13,531 nucleotides of DNA. It comes from Candidatus Levyibacteriota bacterium (GTDB taxonomy: Bacteria > Patescibacteriota > Microgenomatia > Levybacterales > UBA12049). The notes under the pieces were generated by a model. It had not been told where the DNA came from. It did no database searches and saw nothing but the letters and a program-made list of their open reading frames with translations. Position 1 is the first letter of the stretch. Every line of letters begins with the position of its first letter. The stretch covers positions 1-13,531 of the forward strand of contig JACQKR010000054.1 in the NCBI GenBank assembly GCA_016204425.1. The letters run 5' to 3'. This document shows, piece by piece, positions 5,847 to 11,352 of the stretch. Position numbers and translations under genes: made by a program.

Positions 5847-6931
5847 AAGCGACTGCTATAGCGCCATCGAATATCGCGTTTATCAAATACTGGGGGAGGA
5901 AGGACGAAGAGTTGCGTCTTCCTGAAAACGGCAGTGTTTCGATGAATTTGAGTAATCTTTTGACGACGACGACTGTCGAGTTTGACGGCAAATATAAAGC
6001 AGATGAGGTATTTATTTCTTCTGTCATTGCGAGCGGAGCGAAGCCAAGTACCGGACGGTACCTGGCGAAACAATCTCATGTGATTCTGAATCAAGCTGAA
6101 AGTCCTGCGGCACAACGTGCGGCATGGGTTCAGAATGACAAATTAAACTCTGATAAAAAGATTATCCAGCATCTTGATCGGATCAGAAAAATGGCGAAGA
6201 TTTCTAAAAAAGCAAAAGTAGTATCGCAGAATAATTTTCCAAGAGGAACAGGACTTTCATCAAGCGCATCCGGTTTTGCAGCATTGACAGTCGCCGCGTC
6301 AAACGCGGCTTCGCTGCAGCTTTCTGAAAAAGAACTATCTATTCTTGCACGTCTTGGATCAGGAAGTGCATGCCGGTCAATTCCCGACGGATTTGTCGAG
6401 TGGCTCGACGGAGATACTTCTGATACATCCTATGCTCATACGATATTTCCGCCCGATCACTGGGATATTGTCGATGTGGCTGTTATTTTGACTGAGGAAG
6501 TGAAGGATGTGAGTACATCTGAAGGGCAGAAATCTGCTCGGACAAGCCCGTTCTACGAACTTCGTTTGCAGAATATCAAAAATAAAATAGCAAATATCAA
6601 AGACTATATAAAAGATAAAAAGTTTCAGGCGTTTGGAGAAATCGTTGAGCAAGAAGCATTAGAGTTACACGCGATAATGTTAACATCAACCCCCTCACTC
6701 ATTTACTGGTACCCTGCAACAATTACGGTTATGAAACATGTTAAAAAATGGCGGAAAGAAGGGCTGGAGGTGTATTTCACCATGAACACCGGACAGAACA
6801 TTCATTTAATGTGCGAAGGAAAAGACAAGGAAGCACTTCTTTCAAGGATAAAAGAGTTGCCCGATGTCAAAGATGTGATTGTCAATACTCCGGCAAAAGG
6901 TACGCAAATCACACAGCAACATTTATTCTAA
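5843..6931 (+). CDS. mvaD: Diphosphomevalonate decarboxylase homologue with in-frame insertion and Asp-to-Asn change
   Basis: Homologue of the enzyme that phosphorylates and decarboxylates mevalonate diphosphate to IPP. It has 362 residues; residues 61-99 come from a palindromic element, leaving a normal length near 323. Motifs: IAPSNIAFIKYWGRK (6-20), SVSMNLSNLLTTTTVEF (31-47), the ATP loop NFPRGTGLSSSASGFAAL (131-148), GSGSACRSIPDGFVEW (172-187), and STSEGQKSARTSPFYELR (224-241). In the segment usually read as YFTMDAGPN, where the Asp is the catalytic base, this protein has YFTMNTGQN, with Asn315. RSIPDGF also departs from the common RSIYGGF. It may be a variant such as a phosphomevalonate decarboxylase or 3-kinase, or use another residue. 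The start overlaps the upstream stop by ATGA. Confidence 0.88.
   Translation: MKATAIAPSNIAFIKYWGRKDEELRLPENGSVSMNLSNLLTTTTVEFDGKYKADEVFISSVIASGAKPSTGRYLAKQSHVILNQAESPAAQRAAWVQNDKLNSDKKIIQHLDRIRKMAKISKKAKVVSQNNFPRGTGLSSSASGFAALTVAASNAASLQLSEKELSILARLGSGSACRSIPDGFVEWLDGDTSDTSYAHTIFPPDHWDIVDVAVILTEEVKDVSTSEGQKSARTSPFYELRLQNIKNKIANIKDYIKDKKFQAFGEIVEQEALELHAIMLTSTPSLIYWYPATITVMKHVKKWRKEGLEVYFTMNTGQNIHLMCEGKDKEALLSRIKELPDVKDVIVNTPAKGTQITQQHLF
6022..6140. repeat. Palindromic cloverleaf element, in frame in the decarboxylase gene
   Basis: Outer stem TGTCAT (6022-6027) / ATGACA (6135-6140). The first arm ATTG (6026-6029)/CAAT (6071-6074) encloses a strong hairpin around GCCAAGTACC and GGTACCTGGC. A short ATC/GAT middle hairpin (6073-6084) follows, then ATTCTGAA (6083-6090)/TTCAGAAT (6129-6136). 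It is read as VIASGAKPSTGRYLAK and so on, with GTC-ATT codons, a different frame from the CGT-CAT reading in mevalonate kinase. Confidence 0.88.
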
Positions 6932-6932
6932 G

Positions 6933-7007
6933 CTTGAGCGGGAAGATATCGCGAAGAAACTCATTGGCGCCGCAGTCACTATCGCCGGCATTTTTCTCCT
7001 GAGGTAA
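6933..7007 (+). pseudogene. Relic of a DMT/EamA-family transporter C-terminus
   Basis: Between the decarboxylase stop and the next promoter, a frame with no start codon reads LEREDIAKKLIGAAVTIAG followed by IFLLR and a TAA at 7005. The amphipathic start, K-K-L-I-G-A-A and hydrophobic end match the last transmembrane helix of EamA/DMT exporters. The frame differs from that of the upstream gene, so it is not a readthrough tail. Its higher GC and intact stop suggest the tail of a deleted gene. The assignment rests on 24 residues only. Confidence 0.45.
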
Positions 7008-7044
7008 ATGATTATCAGCAAAATTACGACATAAACACATAGTC

Positions 7045-7053
7045 TGCTAGAAT
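7045..7053 (+). promoter_or_regulatory. Extended -10 promoter for the isomerase-like gene
   Basis: TGC-TAGAAT is an extended -10 box. A weak -35 (TTACGA, 7024-7029) lies 18 bases upstream. The start of transcription would fall near 7060, downstream of the ATGs at 7054 and 7057. Confidence 0.5.
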
Positions 7054-7080
7054 ATGATGATTATGGAAGAGGCGCGACAG

Positions 7081-7644
7081 ATGCTAATTCTCGTTGATGA
7101 GAACGATGTTCCGACAGGAAAATATGAAGACAAAGGAGAGTGTCATTTTGGTGACGGATTGCACCACCGGGCATTCGTTGTATTACTAGAAAATGCTCAA
7201 GGCGAAGTATTGCTGCAAAAACGCAAACATGTCCGCTGGGATGGCTACTTGGATGTGAGCGCCATAAGCCACGTTTTACACTTTAACGATCACGACGAGA
7301 CGTATGAAGAGGCGGGACTCCGGTCGCTAAAAACTGAAATGGGTATCAGCAAAGTAAAGCTTACAAAAATTGGCGGATTTAATTATTTTGCACGATATTT
7401 TGCTCACTGCGAGAATGAGTATTGTGCAGTGTTGGTCGGAAAATATGACGGAAAAATCAATGCAAACCAAGATGTCGTATATGAGGCAGTGTGGGTACCA
7501 AGGCATGAGTTCATAGCTGATGTTAAGAATAATCCTGAAAAGTACACACCGTGGGCACTCTTAACTGTAAAACAGTTAAGTAAATTCGAAGCACGAAATC
7601 CGAAATCCGAAACAATATCAAATGACAGAAATACAAATATATAA
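7081..7644 (+). CDS. Nudix protein of the type I IPP isomerase family, lacking the catalytic cysteine
   Basis: Homologue of type I isopentenyl-diphosphate delta-isomerase, which interconverts IPP and DMAPP. I chose ATG 7081: it has AGAGG (7068-7072) 8 bases upstream and lies downstream of the predicted transcript start; ATGs at 7054, 7057 and 7063 are in frame and possible. In the 187-residue form: LVDENDV (4-10), the metal-site region ECHFGDGLHHRAF (20-32), the Nudix helix EEAGLRSLKTEMGI (76-89), and ENEYCAVLVG (111-120) with the conserved Glu111 and Glu113. The usual catalytic cysteine region (TNSVCGHP in E. coli) reads DVSAISHV, so the cysteine is Ile62. The last 16 residues come from an AT-rich repeat. 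Its place before undecaprenyl diphosphate synthase supports an isoprenoid role, but true isomerase activity is uncertain. Confidence 0.78.
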   Translation: MLILVDENDVPTGKYEDKGECHFGDGLHHRAFVVLLENAQGEVLLQKRKHVRWDGYLDVSAISHVLHFNDHDETYEEAGLRSLKTEMGISKVKLTKIGGFNYFARYFAHCENEYCAVLVGKYDGKINANQDVVYEAVWVPRHEFIADVKNNPEKYTPWALLTVKQLSKFEARNPKSETISNDRNTNI

Positions 7645-7713
7645 GTCAGTTTTGGATTTTGAAAATTCGAATTTGGGATTTGTTTCGAGTTTCGATATTC
7701 GAATTTCGGATTT
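7594..7713. repeat. AT-rich dyad joining isomerase 3' end to uppS start
   Basis: The outer arms are perfect: AAATCCGAAAT (7596-7606) and ATTTCGGATTT (7703-7713), the latter ending at the ATG at 7714. Further GAAAC/GTTTC, CAAAT/ATTTG and ATTCGAAT-like blocks pair inside. The left arm encodes the last residues of the isomerase-like protein. No Shine-Dalgarno sequence is left for uppS. Confidence 0.78.
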
Positions 7714-8394
7714 ATGAAGATGCCTACTCATGTCGCTTTTATTCTGGACGGGAACAGACGCTGGTCGCGAGAGCGAAAGTTGCCTTATGTCATCGGACAC
7801 ACAAAGGGCTATCGTCGTATCGAGCCGGTGGTGCTGCATGCAAAAAAACTCGGCATCAAGTATTTGACGTTTTATGCCTTCTCAACTGAGAATTGGAATA
7901 GAGAGAAAAAAGAAGTTGAAGATCTGATGAATATTTTCAGAAAACTTTTTAAAAGTTCGATGATCGACCGCTTGATAAAAGAAGGAACACGGATTCGGGT
8001 TATTGGAAGACTTGAGGATTTTCCATCAGATATTGTCGAGAAGATGAAAGACGTTATCAAGGAGACAAAAGACAACACTGCAATTACGGTGAATATCGCG
8101 ATGAGTTATGGAGGAAGGGCAGAGATACTGCAGGCAATAAAACAAATTTTGAAAGAAAAGCCAAAGGTCATAGATGAGGAGGTAGTGAGAAAATATCTTT
8201 ATACTGCCGGGCAGCCTGATCCGGATATGGTTATTCGGACGGGAGGGGATATGCGGACAAGTAATTTCCTGACCTGGCAGAGTGTCTATAGCGAGTTATA
8301 TTTTACTCCAAAATTCTGGCCGGACTTTAGTACCAAAGAATTTGATAAAGCTCTCGCAGAATTCGATAGACGGGAAAGAAGATTTGGAAAATAA
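7714..8394 (+). CDS. uppS: Undecaprenyl diphosphate synthase (cis-prenyltransferase)
   Basis: Cytosolic, membrane-associated cis-prenyltransferase that adds IPP units to an allylic diphosphate to make the polyprenyl carrier for peptidoglycan and other envelope glycans. 226 residues, a normal length. The P-loop-like start HVAFILDGNRRW (6-17) carries catalytic Asp12; TFYAFSTENWNR (52-63) is the second signature. DMVIRTGGDMRTSNFLTWQ (171-189) is the diphosphate-binding signature, slightly divergent from the usual RTSGE. SELYF with Glu194, then FWPDF and the final RRERRFGK complete the family pattern. It directly uses the IPP made by the genes before it. Its ATG follows an AT-rich dyad. The stop lies one base from the end of the convergent gene. 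Confidence 0.94.
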   Translation: MKMPTHVAFILDGNRRWSRERKLPYVIGHTKGYRRIEPVVLHAKKLGIKYLTFYAFSTENWNREKKEVEDLMNIFRKLFKSSMIDRLIKEGTRIRVIGRLEDFPSDIVEKMKDVIKETKDNTAITVNIAMSYGGRAEILQAIKQILKEKPKVIDEEVVRKYLYTAGQPDPDMVIRTGGDMRTSNFLTWQSVYSELYFTPKFWPDFSTKEFDKALAEFDRRERRFGK

Positions 8395-8395
8395 T

Positions 8396-9052
8396 TTATT
8401 TGCCTGTTAGAATAAGATCTCCTGAATCTGCTGTGCGTTCAACGAAATCTCCTGATAATGGTAGAGAATCAGATGAAAATGTTCCTTCTGGAACACGGTC
8501 GACCTGTGGTAGTCCTTCAATCGGAGTGGCTGTAGCTGGAGAATTGCCAAGCGCGCCATTTGCAAGTGCTTCACTTGCTGCTCTGTCGGCAAGTATATCA
8601 AAAAAGTCTGGTACCCTTGCTCCTTCGGGGAGCGAAGCAAAAAATATTGCATCAGTTTCATCAGGGTCTGATTCTTTTGGTAGCTTTCCTTCTCCTACTA
8701 GCCTATTGTGAGTCTTTCGTGCTGACCTACGTGCAAAAACAGCTGGGTCAATCTGTTTCGGAGGAGATTCTGCTGCATTTGTTTCTTCGGGTCCCAAAGA
8801 AGCTGGGTCTTCTGTATATACGCCTTCTCTTGCAGCATCTAATATTGCCTTCGTACCCAGCTCGTTTACAAAATTTATCAATCTTGTACCAGGTGGGATT
8901 GCTCCGGAAACTATGCTTTTTGTCACTCCACGCTGTGCTCGCTCCGGTAGCCTACCTTTATCACGAAGATGATCATGGAGTTCCTCAGCAGTTGTCCCTA
9001 CATATGCCGCTAGAGCATCTGCTTGTATTGGCTCCATCGTATCTGCGCTCAT
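8396..9052 (-). CDS. Hypothetical protein with an internal ~63-residue duplication
   Basis: No recognised family. The protein is acidic and soluble-looking, with no signal peptide or membrane segment. Two copies of one module are visible: residues 14-76 and 103-165 in the 218-residue form. They share L-x2-x-L-x3-G-[RK]-LP, then after 10-11 residues I-x-x-[GA]-x2-P-x-G-x-R-x3-F, ending in L-x3-A-x3-A. A Pro/Ser/Glu-rich linker separates them, and the C-terminal 50 residues are low-complexity and Ser/Asp-rich. I chose ATG 9052; a TTG at 9118 would add 22 unconvincing residues and lies only 9 bases after a possible -10 box. It is convergent with uppS and its function is unknown. Confidence 0.7.
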   Translation of the reverse strand: MSADTMEPIQADALAAYVGTTAEELHDHLRDKGRLPERAQRGVTKSIVSGAIPPGTRLINFVNELGTKAILDAAREGVYTEDPASLGPEETNAAESPPKQIDPAVFARRSARKTHNRLVGEGKLPKESDPDETDAIFFASLPEGARVPDFFDILADRAASEALANGALGNSPATATPIEGLPQVDRVPEGTFSSDSLPLSGDFVERTADSGDLILTGK

Positions 9053-9127
9053 AGATTCATTTCTACACTGTGCGAGATAGATTGTCAATTGAGGAAAATT
9101 TCCTGCTTGATTTTTCAAAGAATCGGA

Positions 9128-9157
9128 TTTATACTCGATGTACTTCCATGGTGTAAT
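9128..9157 (-). promoter_or_regulatory. Possible promoter for the duplicated-module gene
   Basis: On the minus strand, ATTACA (9157-9152) and TATAAA (9133-9128) are 18 bases apart. Transcription would start near 9120, giving a leader of roughly 65 bases to the ATG at 9052. Weak -35 box. Confidence 0.3.
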
Positions 9158-9378
9158 TACCTCTTATCATCTTCGAGTTGCCCGCCCTTTTCAAAGTTCT
9201 CTTTTTCGTAATTCTTTAACAATTTAGCAATACAATAACTAACAATTAACATTCACAATATGAAATACTTACAAATAAGTTTAAATGTCATCTTGAGCGA
9301 GAGCGAAAGATCTTTCAAGATTCTTCGTCTTCGACTCAGAATGACAAGTAGAGTTTTTAACAATATAACAATGTAGCA
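9158..9378. other. Non-coding region between divergent genes, rich in AACAAT-type repeats
   Basis: No gene is visible. A palindromic element (9286-9346) is flanked on both sides by AT-rich runs built from TAACAAT, TAGCAAT and ACAATTAAC (about 9216-9257 and 9357-9390). The right-hand run reaches into the first codons of the next gene, where GCAATGAAACAATTAAC contains its ATG. I see no strong promoter for the plus-strand gene. Confidence 0.6.
9286..9346. repeat. Intergenic palindromic element (three-way junction form)
   Basis: Outer stem TGTCAT (9286-9291) / ATGACA (9341-9346). Inside are ATCTTGA (9290-9296)/TCAAGAT (9315-9321), which contains the perfect palindrome GAAAGATCTTTC (9305-9316), and ATTCT (9320-9324)/AGAAT (9338-9342). 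Junctions share AT. Same design as the in-gene copies but with two internal hairpins. Confidence 0.85.
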
Positions 9379-11268
9379 ATGAAACAATTAACATACTATA
9401 TTATCGATTTTGACAGCACTTTTGTGACGGTTGAGGCATTGGATACACTTGTAAAAATCGCTTTAGCAGATCATCCGAAAAAAGACGAAGTGACAAAGAA
9501 AGTGGCGGATATTACGCGGGCCGGCATGGAGGGAAAAATCGGTTTTGGCGAATCGCTCGCAAAACGCATGGCGCTTTTCAGCCCCACATCCGAGCACATT
9601 GATAAACTAATCGAGTATCTTCGGAATCACATCACACCCTCAATACAGCGGAATAGTGATTTTTTCGTAAAGTACGCAAAGCAAATTTATATTATCTCCG
9701 GCGGGTTTCATGAATATATGTATCCAATTGTTGAGCAATTTGGTCTTTCAAAAGATCATGTTTTGGCGAATCGATTTCTGCACAGCAGAAATCGCATTGC
9801 CGGATACGACAAGAAAAATCCGCTTGCGAATGATTTGGGGAAAGTAAAGGTCGTAAAAAATTTGGGATTGCAAGGAGATATCGTAGTGATAGGGGATGGA
9901 ATTACTGATTACCAGATCAAAGAACGAGGCGGCGCATCTGCTTTTTATTGTTTTACAGAAAATGTAGCCAGGGCAGGAGTTATGGCAAAAGCAGATAAAA
10001 TTATAAAAAATTTTGATGAGTTTTTATTTCTCAACAATCTTCCGCGGAAAGAATCATTCCCAAAAAGCAAGATGAAAGTACTCCTCCTTGAGAAAATTGA
10101 TCCGATCGCCCTCGATCGATTCAAGAAAGAGGGGTTTACTGTTGAGACAGTAAATAGCGCACTCTCCGAAAATGAATTGGCAGAAAGACTGGAAGATGTT
10201 TCGATTCTTGGCATCCGATCAAAAACAGAAATCACAGAAAACGCACTGCAAAATGCGAAGAAGCTTTTGGCAATCGGTGCGTTCTGTATCGGGACAAATC
10301 AAATAACACTGCCGGCATGCAATAAACGAGGTATTGCAATTTTTAATGCTCCATACAGTAATACCCGAAGTGTAGTTGAGCTGGCACTCGGAGAGATTAT
10401 ACTGCTATATCGGCAGGCATTTGATAAGAGTATGAAGCTTCACAAAGGTGAGTGGGATAAGTCGGCAACAGGAAGTTTTGAGGTGCGGGGGAAGAGACTC
10501 GGCATCATCGGGTATGGCAATATCGGAACGCAGCTTGGTGTTTTGGCAGAGGCACTCGGGATGGAGGTCTACTTCTACGATATTGTCGATAAGCTTGCTT
10601 TAGGTAATGCAAAGAAGTGTGACACATTGAGCGAGTTGTTGCACATTGCCGATGTTGTGACGGTGCACATCGATGGGAGAAAGACGAACAAGAATCTCAT
10701 TGGAGAAAGCGAGTTTGCCAAGATGAAAAATGGAGTTATCTTCCTCAATCTTGCACGGGGGAGTATCGTTGATGTCGACGCGCTCGCTAAAGCAATAAAA
10801 AGTGGAAAAGTTGCAGGTGCAGGATTAGACGTGTATCCATATGAGCCGAAAAGTAATGCGGAAAAATTTGAAAGCGTTCTGCAAGAATCGCCAAATACCA
10901 TTCTCACGCCGCATATCGGTGGAAGTACTGAGGAAGCGCAGCGGAATATAGGACAGTTCGTATCAAATAAACTGTTGGATTTCATCAATGCGGGGAATAC
11001 GACACTATCTGTGAATTTTCCACAGATCCAGTTACCGGAACTCCGCAATGCCCATCGGTTCATCCACATCCATAAGAATAAGCCGGGATTGCTGGCGCAG
11101 ATTAACAATATTCTCGCACAACATGAAATCAATATTGAGGGGCAATACCTCAAGACAAATGAAGAGATGGGATATGTGATAACGGATGTGAGTCAAGCGT
11201 ATGATAAAGAAGTTGTAGAAAAGTTACGTGAGATTGCTGGGACAATACGATTTCGGGTTTTATATTGA
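9379..11268 (+). CDS. Fused phosphoserine phosphatase / D-3-phosphoglycerate dehydrogenase with ACT domain
   Basis: A 629-residue bifunctional protein. Residues 1-225 are a HAD-type phosphoserine phosphatase (SerB-like): IIDFDST (8-14) with Asp10/Asp12, ISGGF (106-110), a lysine in the VKVVKN segment, and IGDGITD (171-177). Residues 232-629 are an E. coli-type SerA: NAD-binding IIGYGNIGTQLG (376-387), catalytic Arg460 (NLARGSIVD), Glu489 (DVYPYEP) and His512 (TPHIGGSTEEAQ). A C-terminal ACT domain follows (about 558-629), with HIHKNKPG (563-570) and NIEGQYLKT (585-593). The residues matching E. coli serine-binding His344, Asn346 and Asn364 are His565, Asn567 and Asn585, so feedback inhibition by serine is likely. 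The protein thus carries the first and last steps of serine synthesis; the middle aminotransferase follows. The start at 9379 is the only ATG that fits the phosphatase. Confidence 0.93.
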   Translation: MKQLTYYIIDFDSTFVTVEALDTLVKIALADHPKKDEVTKKVADITRAGMEGKIGFGESLAKRMALFSPTSEHIDKLIEYLRNHITPSIQRNSDFFVKYAKQIYIISGGFHEYMYPIVEQFGLSKDHVLANRFLHSRNRIAGYDKKNPLANDLGKVKVVKNLGLQGDIVVIGDGITDYQIKERGGASAFYCFTENVARAGVMAKADKIIKNFDEFLFLNNLPRKESFPKSKMKVLLLEKIDPIALDRFKKEGFTVETVNSALSENELAERLEDVSILGIRSKTEITENALQNAKKLLAIGAFCIGTNQITLPACNKRGIAIFNAPYSNTRSVVELALGEIILLYRQAFDKSMKLHKGEWDKSATGSFEVRGKRLGIIGYGNIGTQLGVLAEALGMEVYFYDIVDKLALGNAKKCDTLSELLHIADVVTVHIDGRKTNKNLIGESEFAKMKNGVIFLNLARGSIVDVDALAKAIKSGKVAGAGLDVYPYEPKSNAEKFESVLQESPNTILTPHIGGSTEEAQRNIGQFVSNKLLDFINAGNTTLSVNFPQIQLPELRNAHRFIHIHKNKPGLLAQINNILAQHEINIEGQYLKTNEEMGYVITDVSQAYDKEVVEKLREIAGTIRFRVLY

Positions 11269-11273
11269 TACAT

Positions 11274-11338
11274 TGTCATGCTGAACTTGTTTCAGCATCT
11301 CGAGCGAAGCGAGATCCCGAAATAAATTCGGGATGACA
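11274..11338. repeat. Intergenic palindromic cloverleaf element between serine genes
   Basis: Outer stem TGTCAT (11274-11279) / ATGACA (11333-11338). Three hairpins: ATGCTGAA (11278-11285)/TTCAGCAT (11291-11298), ATCTCG (11297-11302)/CGAGAT (11310-11315), and ATCCCGAA (11314-11321)/TTCGGGAT (11327-11334). All arms are perfect and neighbours share AT. It lies 6 bases after the fusion-gene stop and 14 bases before the aminotransferase ATG, so it would be in the shared transcript. No U-tract follows, so it is not a standard terminator. Confidence 0.88.
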
Positions 11339-11352
11339 TCTAATCAAGGAAT

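Noticed and set aside
6748..7002. Plus-strand frame overlapping the decarboxylase end
   Set aside because: Mostly out of frame with the decarboxylase motifs and of shadow composition; the real coding relic in 6933-7007 is in another frame.
8400..9054. Plus-strand open frames over the minus-strand hypothetical gene
   Set aside because: Leu/Ser-rich low-complexity translations with no motifs; the minus-strand frame shows a true internal protein duplication.
9216..9390. CRISPR array from AACAAT-type repeats
   Set aside because: Units are short, AT-rich and irregular, without constant spacers; they flank a palindromic element instead.
11274..11338. tRNA-like cloverleaf
   Set aside because: Too short (65 bases), no T-loop GTTC consensus, no acceptor stem of 7 pairs, and the same design recurs with different sequences inside genes; it is a repeat element, not a tRNA.
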